Origin: Deltaproteobacteria bacterium | Lineage (GTDB): Bacteria > Desulfobacterota > Desulfomonilia > UBA1062 | DNA: 16,772 bases | Assembly (NCBI GenBank): GCA_016934135.1 | Contig: JAFGTK010000016.1 | Location: forward strand, 1-16,772 | Direction: 5' to 3' | Part shown: positions 7,726 to 15,050 of the stretch, in pieces | Layout of the letters: the number at the start of each line of letters is the position of its first letter | Position numbering within the stretch: position 1 is the stretch's first letter | The notes under the pieces: generated by a model | Seen by the model: the letters and a program-made list of their open reading frames with translations, nothing else | Told to the model about the DNA's origin: nothing | Database searches by the model: none | Program-made: the position numbers and the translations under genes

Positions 7726-8798
7726 GACTCCCCCGGGGATGCCTCTATGAGCACATCGCAGCCAATGGTTTTGACCTGTGTTATCACAAGGGAGCAGGCA
7801 TCTGCAATCCTTTCTGGCCCGTCCCAGCTGACCAGAGGTATACCTCCGCCGAGCAGCTTTGGGGCTACAAAGAAAAGGATCTTGTTTGCACTGCCCGATT
7901 GGATGAGCCCTGAATGTACACCTTTGCCGCCTTCAACAAGGATAGCATGGAGCCCATTATTGCCGAGGTATTCAAGAATGTCTCTCCAGGCAAATCTGTC
8001 CGAGTCATCAAGCGGGAGTCGCACAACGGCTGTCCTGCTCGCTGTAATCTCAGGCCTGCTTCCAGGATCTTTTGCAGTAAAGATCAGACATCTCTCTCCA
8101 AGGACCCGTGCTGTCTGCGGTATCTGAAAGTCCTTGTCCAGAACTATTCTCAAAGGATCCCTGCCTCCTTTGATCCTGCAGGTAAGTTCCGGGTCATCGC
8201 ACAGTATTGTTCCGATACCCACGAGGATTCCATCTGTATGGTTTCGGAGCACATGCACGAAGGTTCTCGATTCTTGAGAGCTTATCCATTTCGAATCCCC
8301 GCCTGGGGCGGCTATCCTGCCGTCAAGGGTCATGGCAGCCTTTGCAATTACAAACGGGCGTTTTGACCTCATCCAGAAGGCATACCATCGGATAAGTTCC
8401 TCTGCTGCTTCTCTTTCAACCCCGACAAGGACTTCGATACCGTGTGATCGGAGAAACTCAATCCCTTTTCCTGCGACAACGGGATTGGGATCTACAGCCC
8501 CTACAACAACCCTTTTTATCCCTGCTTCAATAAGCGCCAAGGTACAGGGAGGCGTCTTTCCATAGTGGGAACAGGGTTCCAGCGTTACGTAGATTGTAGC
8601 ACCACGGGCCTTGTCCCCGGCATCGCGCAGTGCATATATCTCGGCATGGGGCATCCCTGCCCCGGGATGAAATCCCCTGCCTGCCACGCGGCCGTCTTTG
8701 ACCACGACAGCCCCAACAGGAGGATTCGGTGCAGTTCTTCCGAGGCCCTTTTCAGCGAGCAAAAGCGCCTGCCTCATATAGGTCTTGTCGGTCTTCAT
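7710..8798 (-). CDS. ribD: bifunctional pyrimidine deaminase / reductase RibD
   Basis: RibD carries out the second and third steps after GTP opening: deamination of the pyrimidine ring, then side-chain reduction with NADPH. Residues 1 to about 145 are the cytidine-deaminase-like half, with HAE (51-53, His ligand and catalytic Glu) and the zinc cysteines Cys76 and Cys85 in LEPCSHYGKTPPC. Residues about 147-355 are the DHFR-like reductase half, with KAAMTLDGRIA (153-163), GIGTILCDDPELTCR (194-208) and AILVEGG (285-291). Length of 362 is normal. The ATG overlaps the nrdR stop as ATGA; its own 3' end overlaps ribE by 16 bp. Both junctions indicate tight co-expression. Confidence 0.96.
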   Translation of the reverse strand: MKTDKTYMRQALLLAEKGLGRTAPNPPVGAVVVKDGRVAGRGFHPGAGMPHAEIYALRDAGDKARGATIYVTLEPCSHYGKTPPCTLALIEAGIKRVVVGAVDPNPVVAGKGIEFLRSHGIEVLVGVEREAAEELIRWYAFWMRSKRPFVIAKAAMTLDGRIAAPGGDSKWISSQESRTFVHVLRNHTDGILVGIGTILCDDPELTCRIKGGRDPLRIVLDKDFQIPQTARVLGERCLIFTAKDPGSRPEITASRTAVVRLPLDDSDRFAWRDILEYLGNNGLHAILVEGGKGVHSGLIQSGSANKILFFVAPKLLGGGIPLVSWDGPERIADACSLVITQVKTIGCDVLIEASPGESCSQV

Positions 8799-9253
8799 GG
8801 CTTGCCTTTGTCCAGCCCCTTGATCTCATCCATGAATTCGCTTACATCTTTGAATTCGCGGTAAACCGAAGCAAACCGGACATACGCTACCGGATCCAGG
8901 CGATGAAGGGCATCCATAACCTTTTCTCCGATATATGATGTCGGAACCTCTTTGTCCCACTTTGATTGAATATCCAGGATGATCGCATCTTTGATGGCCT
9001 CGATCTCTGCCATGCCTACCGGACGTTTCTCACAGGCGGTAATGATACCGGAAATGACCTTGTCCGGGTCAAAGCCTTCCCTTCTCCCGTCTTTCTTGAT
9101 AACGAGCGGAAAGAACTCCTCCACCTTCTCATAGGTCGTGAATCGATACCCGCATTGGGCACATTCCCGTCTGCGCCTGATGGAACTCCCATCCCTGCTT
9201 ATCCTGGACTGGGTCACCTTGTCTTCAAGTCCAGAACACCTGGGACATCTCAT
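8795..9253 (-). CDS. nrdR: transcriptional repressor NrdR
   Basis: The 152-residue regulator has an N-terminal zinc ribbon with Cys3, Cys6, Cys31 and Cys34 (MRCPRCS...RECAQCGYRFTTYE). An ATP-cone follows at about residues 47-137 (VIKKDGRREGFDPDKVISGI, ACEKRPV). NrdR senses ATP/dATP and represses ribonucleotide reductase genes by binding paired NrdR boxes; no nrd gene or obvious NrdR box was recognised here. It sits between glyA (3 bp gap) and ribD (4 bp ATGA overlap), the usual proteobacterial place. CAGGGG at the glyA end serves as a ribosome-binding site about 11 bases upstream. Confidence 0.97.
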   Translation of the reverse strand: MRCPRCSGLEDKVTQSRISRDGSSIRRRRECAQCGYRFTTYEKVEEFFPLVIKKDGRREGFDPDKVISGIITACEKRPVGMAEIEAIKDAIILDIQSKWDKEVPTSYIGEKVMDALHRLDPVAYVRFASVYREFKDVSEFMDEIKGLDKGKP

Positions 9254-9256
9254 ACA

Positions 9257-10504
9257 TCACATCCCCTGGTAGATAGGGAACCTGGATGTGAGTTCTTTCA
9301 CTTCATTGCTGACGGTGGTCAGAACTGCAGGGTCCCCTTTGGAGTCGATGACCCGAGAGATCAATGATGCCACCTGCTTCATCTGTTCTTCCTTCATGCC
9401 CCGTGTGGTAAGGGCAGGTGAACCGAGCCTTATCCCTGAGGTGACAAACGGGCTTCTTGTCTCGAAGGGTATGGTATTCTTGTTGGCGGTAATGGAAGCC
9501 TGGTCGAGAAATGCCTCGGCATCCTTGCCGGTAATGTCCTTGTTCGTCAGGTCCACAAGCATCAGATGGTTATCCGTTCCCCCGGAAACTAGGTCGAATC
9601 CAAGTGCCATAAGTGCATCTGCCAATGCCCGGGCATTCTTTATGACCTGCTGCTGGTAGAGATTGAATTCTTCGCTCATGGCCTCCTTCAATGCTACCGC
9701 CTTTGCCGCGATGACGTGCATGAGCGGGCCTCCCTGCATGCCTGGGAACACCCTTGAATTGAGGGTCTTTGCATGCTGTTCCTTGCAGAGTACCATGCCT
9801 CCGCGCGGTCCTCTCAGGGTTTTGTGGGTTGTGGTGGTTACGAAATCCGCATAAGGAACCGGGCTGGGATGCAGCCCTGTGGCCACAAGCCCTGCTATAT
9901 GAGCCATGTCCACCATGAAATATGCACCGACTTCGTCTGCAATCTCCTTGAAAACCTTATAGTCGATAATCCTGGGGTATGCGCTTGCCCCCGCAATAAT
10001 GAGTTTCGGATTATGCTTTTTTGCGAGATCCCTTACCTGGTCATAATCTATCCGGTGCGTATCTTGGCGAACCCCGTAAGGCACGACATTGTAGATCTTC
10101 CCGGAAAAGTTAACAGGCGAGCCCATGGACAGATGCCCTCCATGCGGGAGGCTCATCCCAAGATAGGTATCTCCCGGCTCAAGGATAGAGAAGTACACTG
10201 CCATATTTGCCTGGGAGCCTGAATGAGGCTGAACATTTGCATGATCCGCCCCGAAAAGTTTCTTTGCCCTGGCAATGGCCAGATCTTCGGCAACATCGAC
10301 ATACTCACATCCGCCATAGTACCTTTTGGAAGGATATCCTTCGGCATATTTGTTTGTCATAACAGAGCCCTGTGCCTCAAGAACCGCTTCAGAGACTATG
10401 TTCTCCGAGGCGATAAGCTCAAGCTTGACCTGCTGTCTTGACAATTCTCCCATAATTGATTCATAGACTTCGGGGTCGGTTTTCTTGATCTTTTCCATAC
10501 TCAT
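9257..10504 (-). CDS. glyA: serine hydroxymethyltransferase
   Basis: GlyA is a cytoplasmic PLP enzyme that splits serine to glycine and passes the one-carbon unit to tetrahydrofolate. The 415 residues include ELIASENIVS (29-38), EGYPSKRYYGGCEYVD (55-70), the cofactor region QPHSGSQANMAVY (92-104), MVDMAHIAGL (197-206), and the PLP lysine in TTTTHKTLRGPRGG (Lys228). All expected residues are intact and length is typical. AGGAGA at 10511-10516, 6 bases before the ATG at 10504, supports this start. It follows rpiB after 31 bp, one of only two gaps above 20 bp in the cluster, so a minor internal promoter is possible, although no convincing -35/-10 pair is visible. Confidence 0.97.
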   Translation of the reverse strand: MSMEKIKKTDPEVYESIMGELSRQQVKLELIASENIVSEAVLEAQGSVMTNKYAEGYPSKRYYGGCEYVDVAEDLAIARAKKLFGADHANVQPHSGSQANMAVYFSILEPGDTYLGMSLPHGGHLSMGSPVNFSGKIYNVVPYGVRQDTHRIDYDQVRDLAKKHNPKLIIAGASAYPRIIDYKVFKEIADEVGAYFMVDMAHIAGLVATGLHPSPVPYADFVTTTTHKTLRGPRGGMVLCKEQHAKTLNSRVFPGMQGGPLMHVIAAKAVALKEAMSEEFNLYQQQVIKNARALADALMALGFDLVSGGTDNHLMLVDLTNKDITGKDAEAFLDQASITANKNTIPFETRSPFVTSGIRLGSPALTTRGMKEEQMKQVASLISRVIDSKGDPAVLTTVSNEVKELTSRFPIYQGM

Positions 10505-10535
10505 GTAAAATCTCCTGTTCAGTAGCTATATCTTT

Positions 10536-10982
10536 TTATTGACGGCTTCCCATCAATGCATCTATTTTGTTCAACCGGTCCTGATGACGGCCACCTTCAA
10601 AAGGGGTCTTCAGCCATACTTCGACAATATCACCGGCCACTGCAGGGCCGATCACCCGTCCGCCCAGGACAAGGCAGTTGGAGTCGTTGTGCTGCCTTGA
10701 CATGCGTGCTGTATAGGCATCATGGCACAGTGTACCCCTGATGCCTGCCACCCTGTTCGCACATATTGACATGCCGATACCTGTACCGCAGATAAGTACT
10801 ATACGATCGCACTGTCCCTTTGAGAAAGCATCAAGTGCCTTTTTTGCATATTCAGGGTAATCTACCGATCCCGTACTGTTGGTACCAAGATCCATTACCT
10901 CATGGCCGCACAATGATACGGCCTCTTTCACGATATCTTTTATCGGATATCCGCCATGGTCGCAGGCAATGCCGATCTTCAT
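10536..10982 (-). CDS. rpiB: ribose 5-phosphate isomerase B
   Basis: RpiB interconverts ribose 5-phosphate and ribulose 5-phosphate, the latter being the RibB substrate. The 148 residues show the LacAB/RpiB signature: ACDHGG (6-11, with Asp8-His9), LGTNSTGSVDYPEYA (32-46), the catalytic thiol in LICGTGIGMSICANR (Cys65), CHDAYTARMSRQHND (86-100, with His98), and FEGGRHQDR (128-136, with phosphate-binding arginines). These residues sit one position before their E. coli RpiB counterparts as I remember them. The frame is open 39 codons further upstream to 11099, but the family start MKIGIACDHGG is at 10982, where the ATG overlaps the fabF TGA as ATGA; that start is chosen. Confidence 0.95.
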   Translation of the reverse strand: MKIGIACDHGGYPIKDIVKEAVSLCGHEVMDLGTNSTGSVDYPEYAKKALDAFSKGQCDRIVLICGTGIGMSICANRVAGIRGTLCHDAYTARMSRQHNDSNCLVLGGRVIGPAVAGDIVEVWLKTPFEGGRHQDRLNKIDALMGSRQ

Positions 10983-12211
10983 CCCATATCCTTTCCGATA
11001 ACAAGGGACACATTCTGACCGCCGAAACCGAATGCATTGTTGAGGCAGTAAGACACTGAGGCATCGATCGCCCGGCCCGGAACATAGTTCAGATCGCATT
11101 CAGGATCGGGAGTATCCAGGTTTATCGTGGGCGGCAACTTGTCATTATTCAGAACAAGGGTGCATATGGCTGCCTCAAGGCTTGCTGCGCCCCCTATAAG
11201 ATGACCGGTCATTGATTTTGTTGAACTGACAGGGACCTGATATGCATAATTGCCGAACACCTTCTTAATAGCCAGGGTCTCGGTCTTGTCGTTCAAGGGT
11301 GTCGATGTCCCGTGGGCATTTATATAACCGACATCATCATACGCTATGCCGGCATCACCTATAGCCTTTTTCATGGCATAGACAACTGCATCACCCTCCG
11401 GGTCCGGAGCCACAATATGATATGCATCCTGGCTCATCCCTGCACCGCACAACACGGCGAGTATTTGTGCGCCCCTTTCCTTCGCCTTCAGGTAGTCCTC
11501 CAGCACAAGAACGGCACCGCCTTCCGACATGACAAAACCGTCACGGTCGGCACAAAAAGGCCTGCTTGCCCCTGCAGGATCATCATTCCTCGTGGAAAGG
11601 GCCTTCATGGATGCAAATGCAGCGATCGCAAACGGCGTAAGACACGCCTCCACTCCGCCTGCTATCATACAATCAGCATCCCCTGCCTGGATAAATCTCA
11701 TGGAGACGGCAAGGGCATGGCCGCCGGTTGCACATGCAGAGGAGATCCCCATGCCGGGCCCCTTCGCCTTTATCCTCATGGCAAGCTCTGCTGAAGCGGT
11801 ATTCCCGATAAACATGGGGGCGGTAAGAGGTGAAACCCTTCGTGGACCGCGATCTATGAATGCGGGGATCTGTTTCTCCAGTGTGGATATCCCGCCTGAG
11901 CCGGTACCGACGAGTACGCCGGTTCTGTACGCAGGATATGTATCGGGCTTCAGCGAGGATTGATGATACGCATCAAGGCCTGCTGTTACCGCCATCTGGG
12001 AATATCGGTCCAGATGGCGTATTTCCTTGCTTCCAAGGTATCGTGAGGGATCAAAACCTCTGACAGGTCCTCCGAATGTTACCGGCAGCTCTGCAAAGTC
12101 CTCAACAGGGACGATTCCTGATTTTGCTTGAATAAGATTATCCCACAGCGTGACGATATCGCTGCCGAGAGGAGAGACTACACCTATTCCGGTGATAGCA
12201 ATTCTATTCAT
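10979..12211 (-). CDS. fabF: beta-ketoacyl-ACP synthase II
   Basis: FabF catalyses the elongating Claisen condensation of acyl-enzyme with malonyl-ACP. The 410 residues start RIAITGIGVVSPLG (3-16) and carry the thiolase-fold triad: Cys160 in GISSACATGGHA, His300 in NAHGTSTPLNDKTE, and Lys332 with His337 in STKSMTGHLIGGA. The C-terminal GFGGQN loop is at 395-400. All key residues are present. It follows acpP after 7 bp and its stop overlaps the rpiB start. The ribosome-binding site is weak. As no fabH is present in this cluster, FabF is the only condensing enzyme encoded here. Confidence 0.96.
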   Translation of the reverse strand: MNRIAITGIGVVSPLGSDIVTLWDNLIQAKSGIVPVEDFAELPVTFGGPVRGFDPSRYLGSKEIRHLDRYSQMAVTAGLDAYHQSSLKPDTYPAYRTGVLVGTGSGGISTLEKQIPAFIDRGPRRVSPLTAPMFIGNTASAELAMRIKAKGPGMGISSACATGGHALAVSMRFIQAGDADCMIAGGVEACLTPFAIAAFASMKALSTRNDDPAGASRPFCADRDGFVMSEGGAVLVLEDYLKAKERGAQILAVLCGAGMSQDAYHIVAPDPEGDAVVYAMKKAIGDAGIAYDDVGYINAHGTSTPLNDKTETLAIKKVFGNYAYQVPVSSTKSMTGHLIGGAASLEAAICTLVLNNDKLPPTINLDTPDPECDLNYVPGRAIDASVSYCLNNAFGFGGQNVSLVIGKDMG

Positions 12212-12218
12212 GCAGGAT

Positions 12219-12452
12219 TCATATTCTTGATTTGACGTAATCTATGGCGTCTTTTACCAGTTTGATCTTTTCAGCCTCTTCGTCCGGGATCTCGATGTTA
12301 AACTCCTCTTCAACCGTCATGATCAGTTCAACCAAATCAAGGGAATCAGCACCGAGATCATCGGCAAACGACATCTCGGGTGATATCTCGGAGATATCCT
12401 TCTCCAGCTGCTCTGAAATGAGTTCGATTATGCGCTGTTGAACATCTACCAT
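12219..12452 (-). CDS. acpP: acyl carrier protein
   Basis: The 77-residue acidic helical protein has the phosphopantetheine attachment serine, Ser37, in DDLGADSLDLVELIM (31-45). The recognition helix follows, then a second acidic stretch EEFNIEIPDEEAEKI (49-63). It carries growing acyl chains for fatty acid synthesis. Size and sequence are canonical. It lies between fabG (40 bp gap, the largest in the cluster) and fabF (7 bp). The strong Shine-Dalgarno sequence before it fits the high demand for ACP. Confidence 0.98.
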   Translation of the reverse strand: MVDVQQRIIELISEQLEKDISEISPEMSFADDLGADSLDLVELIMTVEEEFNIEIPDEEAEKIKLVKDAIDYVKSRI

Positions 12453-12461
12453 GAAAATAAT

Positions 12462-12468
12462 CCTCCTT
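12462..12468 (-). promoter_or_regulatory. strong Shine-Dalgarno site of acpP
   Basis: On the minus strand this reads AAGGAGG, 9 bases before the acpP ATG. It is among the strongest ribosome-binding sites in the window and stands in the widest gap of the cluster. Most other internal genes show weak or coding-embedded sites, so acpP can probably be translated independently of its neighbour. Confidence 0.8.
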
Positions 12469-12492
12469 TATCTTTCTATACATCCTGAGAAA

Positions 12493-13233
12493 TCAAGCAT
12501 ATAGCCCACCATCTATTACAACAACCTGTCCGGTAATATATGAACTCAGATCAGAACAGAGAAAAGCGACGACCCCTGCAACTTCTTCAGGATGCCCGAT
12601 CCTGCGCAGTGGAATATTTTTTATAATCTGTTCCTGGTCCACATCCCTTATCATGTCCGTCTCCACAAGACCCGGTGCAACAGCATTTACCAGTATACCC
12701 TTGGGACCCAGTTCCTTTGCAAGACTTTTAGTCATCCCGATAAGCCCTGCTTTTGTTGTGGCATATATACTCTGTCCGGCATTCCCTCCTAATCCGACTA
12801 TGGAGGAAATATTAACAATTCTACCGGATTTTTGTTTTAGCATATAACGCGCCACGTGAAAAGAACAGAAAAACGAGCCTTTAAGGTTGGTATCTATCAT
12901 ATTTTCAAAATCTGCCACCCTAGCCCTCAGCAACAGGGAGTCCTTTGATACCCCTGCGTTATTTATCAGGATATCGATACGTCCGTGACGGCCGGCAATA
13001 TACTTTACTGCCTGGGCGATCTGGGTTTCATCCGTTATGTCAAAACAGCAGGCCTCGGCACTTCCTCCTGATGATATGATGTCATCAACCAGGTCTTCGG
13101 CCATGCGTTCATTCTGTTTGTAATTCACCACAACATGAGCGCCGCACCTGCCTAGCAGTGATGCGATCGAGGCCCCTATCCCTCTGCTGGCACCGGTAAC
13201 TATGGCAACCCTGGAATTCAGATCAACATTCAT
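12493..13233 (-). CDS. fabG: 3-oxoacyl-ACP reductase
   Basis: FabG reduces beta-ketoacyl-ACP to beta-hydroxyacyl-ACP with NADPH. The 246-residue classical short-chain dehydrogenase has the cofactor motif TGASRGIG (13-20), NNAG (91-94), Asn116, the catalytic Ser144 in NISSIVG, and Tyr157-x3-Lys161 in YATTKAG. The C-terminal VVIDGG is at 238-243. The ATG at 13233 lies inside the fabD end (11 bp overlap), with GGAGG about 11-12 bases upstream. Many short-chain dehydrogenases look alike, but the fabD-fabG-acpP-fabF order makes FabG nearly certain. Confidence 0.96.
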   Translation of the reverse strand: MNVDLNSRVAIVTGASRGIGASIASLLGRCGAHVVVNYKQNERMAEDLVDDIISSGGSAEACCFDITDETQIAQAVKYIAGRHGRIDILINNAGVSKDSLLLRARVADFENMIDTNLKGSFFCSFHVARYMLKQKSGRIVNISSIVGLGGNAGQSIYATTKAGLIGMTKSLAKELGPKGILVNAVAPGLVETDMIRDVDQEQIIKNIPLRRIGHPEEVAGVVAFLCSDLSSYITGQVVVIDGGLYA

Positions 13234-14077
13234 GGGCTGTTATAACCTCCACGCCGATGCCGGGAACAATCCTTCTGATCAGCGGAGCCAGGACAGATCT
13301 GGGACCTATCTCTACAAATCGCTTAATACCTGAGGCTGCTGCATAACGGACCGATTCTTCCCATCTGACAGGGGATACAAGTTGATCGGCAAGCAATGTC
13401 TTGATCTTGTCGGGATCCGACTCTTCCTTTGCTGTTGCGTTGAAGACAACCCTGGCTGAAGGCTTGTAAACGGCCACCCCCTTAAGATATTCTGCAAGCG
13501 CCTTCCTTGCCGGCTCCATATAAGGGCAATGGGAGGCAACCGATATCTTCAGGGGGAGCACTCTTTTGGCGCCCTTTTCTTTCAGTATTGGCTCTGCTTC
13601 ACGCAGTGAAGATATACTCCCGGCAATCACCACCTGGCGCTCCTGATTGATATTTGCAACCCATATCTCACTCATGGAATCAATCACCTCGGATATGTCC
13701 GCAATGCTCAGCCCCAGGACAGCCGCCATACCACCTGTTCCCTCCGGCATGGCGTGCTCCATGAATGCAGCCCTGCTTTTCACCAGGGACATGGCGTCTT
13801 TGAAACAGAGCGCACCTGCAACGGATAATGCCATGTATTCGCCAAGACTGTGGCCCATAACCATAGCCGGCTGATCGAACCCGCTTTCAGCCCATAAGGC
13901 ATTGCTCACAGCAAATATGGCTTGCTGCGCATATATGGTACGTCCCAGTTCGTTCTCGGGACCTTTCTCCATCAGATCAATGAGTTTCTGATCTACTGTA
14001 CCCTGAAGCTGCAATTCATTAGCCATTCCCGTAAACTGGGTACCCTGACCAGGAAATATCAGGCAATATGGCATCAT
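13223..14077 (-). CDS. fabD: malonyl-CoA:ACP transacylase, shorter than usual
   Basis: FabD moves malonyl from CoA to ACP. The 284 residues show FPGQGTQ (8-14), the nucleophile Ser77 in GHSLGEYMAL, Arg102 in KSRAAFME, His183 in ISVASHCPYM, and EIGPRSVL (256-263). The E. coli equivalents are Ser92, Arg117 and His201 as I recall, so about 15 residues are missing between GQGTQ and GHSLGE: the helix pair after MANEL is abbreviated. The catalytic set is complete, so the enzyme is probably active. The frame starts ATG-ATG directly after the rpmF TAA, with no gap and no good ribosome-binding site, which implies coupling. The plsX and fabH genes usually found upstream of fabD are not here. Confidence 0.95.
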   Translation of the reverse strand: MMPYCLIFPGQGTQFTGMANELQLQGTVDQKLIDLMEKGPENELGRTIYAQQAIFAVSNALWAESGFDQPAMVMGHSLGEYMALSVAGALCFKDAMSLVKSRAAFMEHAMPEGTGGMAAVLGLSIADISEVIDSMSEIWVANINQERQVVIAGSISSLREAEPILKEKGAKRVLPLKISVASHCPYMEPARKALAEYLKGVAVYKPSARVVFNATAKEESDPDKIKTLLADQLVSPVRWEESVRYAAASGIKRFVEIGPRSVLAPLIRRIVPGIGVEVITAHEC

Positions 14078-14260
14078 TTATGATTCAGAGACTTTGATCA
14101 CCTCTCTGCCCTTGTAATATCCGCAGTTGGGGCATATCCTGTGGGGCAACTTGGGTTCCTGACAATTTGAACAGTAGGACACTGCAGGATCGCTTATGGC
14201 ATCATGCGCCCTTCTCTTGTCTCTTCTGGTACTGGAGTGTCTTCTCTTTGGTACAGGCAT
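14078..14260 (-). CDS. rpmF: 50S ribosomal protein L32, zinc-binding form
   Basis: The 60-residue basic protein begins MPVPKRRHSSTRRDKRRAH, the L32 signature. It keeps all four zinc cysteines, Cys30, Cys33, Cys43 and Cys46, so it is the C-plus, zinc-dependent form rather than a zinc-free paralogue. AGGAGG at 14271-14276 is its ribosome-binding site and is at the same time the last two Arg codons of yceD, tying expression to yceD. The stop TAA is followed at once by the fabD ATG. Confidence 0.97.
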   Translation of the reverse strand: MPVPKRRHSSTRRDKRRAHDAISDPAVSYCSNCQEPKLPHRICPNCGYYKGREVIKVSES

Positions 14261-14267
14261 CTTTTTA

Positions 14268-14825
14268 CTACCTCCTGATTTTTTCCTTTAGCGCTGCTAA
14301 TTTCTGCAATCTGGGATCAGTTGGCTTTTCACACATACAGCTTTCTGTATTGAGATTCAGCCCGCAATGGGAACAAAGCCCTTTGCAGTCCGGAGAACAT
14401 ATATATCGCATAGGCAAAGATAAAACCAGCTCAGATACAATATATTCCCCCAGTGAAATGCTCCTTCTGTAATATCCCGTCTCGCTGCTTATCCTTTCTT
14501 CCTCAAGACGTTCTGACATCTCAGGTGATGCGGGAAGATAATCGGTGCTGAGATGGAGCAGAACCTCATACTTCATGGGGCCCAGGCACCTTGAACAAAA
14601 GGTCGTGAACTCCCCTGCCACATCAATCCTGGCATGGATCTTTTCCGAATCCTTTTCCCTTTCCACAACATAATGGATGGAGAACGGACTTTCAATTTTC
14701 AGATCTTCATTATTGAAGATCTTATCAATAACGCCAGGCGCGACAGAGATATCCTTTTCCAGCCCGGCCTCCCCTATGGTATCAGGGATAATTTTTATGT
14801 CTTCAATTCTTGACACCTTCTCCAT
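14268..14825 (-). CDS. yceD: YceD/DUF177 family protein, linked to 23S rRNA processing
   Basis: The 185-residue protein belongs to the YceD/DUF177 family, almost always encoded just before rpmF and implicated in 23S rRNA maturation. Signs are an N-terminal beta-rich half, the pair FCSRC (Cys77, Cys80) before LGPMKYEV, and a cysteine-rich tail CSPDCKGLCSHCGLNLN with Cys143, Cys147, Cys151 and Cys154, then CMC (163-165) and PRLQKLAALKEK. The cysteines probably bind zinc, although only some family members have them. Its start has no recognisable Shine-Dalgarno sequence, and a TTGACA promoter candidate lies very close upstream. It is the first gene of the 17-gene cluster. Confidence 0.9.
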   Translation of the reverse strand: MEKVSRIEDIKIIPDTIGEAGLEKDISVAPGVIDKIFNNEDLKIESPFSIHYVVEREKDSEKIHARIDVAGEFTTFCSRCLGPMKYEVLLHLSTDYLPASPEMSERLEEERISSETGYYRRSISLGEYIVSELVLSLPMRYICSPDCKGLCSHCGLNLNTESCMCEKPTDPRLQKLAALKEKIRR

Positions 14826-14836
14826 AATAGCACATG

Positions 14837-14865
14837 CTACTATTTCATACCTGTCCGTTTGTCAA
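14837..14865 (-). promoter_or_regulatory. candidate promoter of the yceD-to-trkH cluster
   Basis: On the minus strand a perfect -35 hexamer TTGACA (14865-14860) is followed after 17 bp by TAGTAG (14842-14837), a poor -10 match. Predicted initiation near 14830 would leave only about 5 bases before the yceD ATG at 14825. It is the best promoter-like element in the divergent region and points into the cluster. The -35 is strong, the -10 is not, so this is a candidate only. Confidence 0.5.
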
Positions 14866-14944
14866 GTAAACATGAAGATAAACAGCGGTATTCGGTAATT
14901 CTGCGTAAAGATGATTCATGCATGCTTTATTTCCTTCTGCACCC

Positions 14945-14975
14945 TTGAAAACACCTTTCCTGACAGCAATATACT
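14945..14975 (+). promoter_or_regulatory. weak promoter candidate for the membrane-sensor gene
   Basis: TTGAAA at 14945-14950 and TATACT at 14970-14975 each match five of six sigma-70 consensus bases, but the 19 bp spacing is longer than optimal. Initiation near 14982 would place the palindrome at 15005-15019 in the 5' leader. An alternative CTGACA (14960) with a poorer -10 cannot be excluded. Confidence 0.3.
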
Positions 14976-15004
14976 AAGTACCTGTACATTCTTGATATAA
15001 AAAG

Positions 15005-15019
15005 TGTGCATATTGCACA
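15005..15019. promoter_or_regulatory. perfect palindrome, possible operator or leader hairpin
   Basis: TGTGCA, spacer TAT, then TGCACA form a perfect inverted repeat of 6 bp arms, 31 bases before the preferred ATG at 15051. As DNA it could be bound by a dimeric regulator; as RNA it would be a small tight hairpin. The downstream gene is a sensor-like protein, so autoregulation is conceivable. A 6 bp arm can arise by chance. Confidence 0.4.
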
Positions 15020-15050
15020 TGAAAATATACAGAAAAGAGAACAGGAAAAT

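Larger units (their letters stand above)
14826..15050. other. divergent intergenic region
   Basis: This 225 bp region separates the divergent yceD and membrane-sensor genes. It is AT-rich toward the sensor side. It holds the TTGACA element facing yceD, a weaker TTGAAA (14945-14950) with TATACT (14970-14975) at 19 bp spacing facing the sensor gene, and the 15 bp palindrome at 15005-15019. No further ORF or RNA gene was recognised in it. Confidence 0.7.

Noticed and set aside
8700..8860. An FMN riboswitch upstream of ribD.
   Set aside because: ribD starts inside nrdR with a 4 bp overlap, leaving no leader, and no conserved RFN-like elements were seen.
10983..11099. A 39-codon N-terminal extension of rpiB.
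   Set aside because: RpiB proteins begin at MKIGIACDHGG; the extension is Cys/Arg-rich, overlaps the fabF end and lacks family similarity. The ATGA overlap at 10979-10982 is the natural start.
12453..12492. An internal promoter before acpP.
   Set aside because: A TATAGA resembling a -10 is present, but no acceptable -35 hexamer lies at proper spacing; only the Shine-Dalgarno site is convincing.
15006..15050. GTG start at 15006 for the membrane-sensor gene.
   Set aside because: The GTG falls inside the palindrome, lacks a Shine-Dalgarno sequence and adds 15 polar residues before the first membrane segment; ATG 15051 has AGGA upstream.
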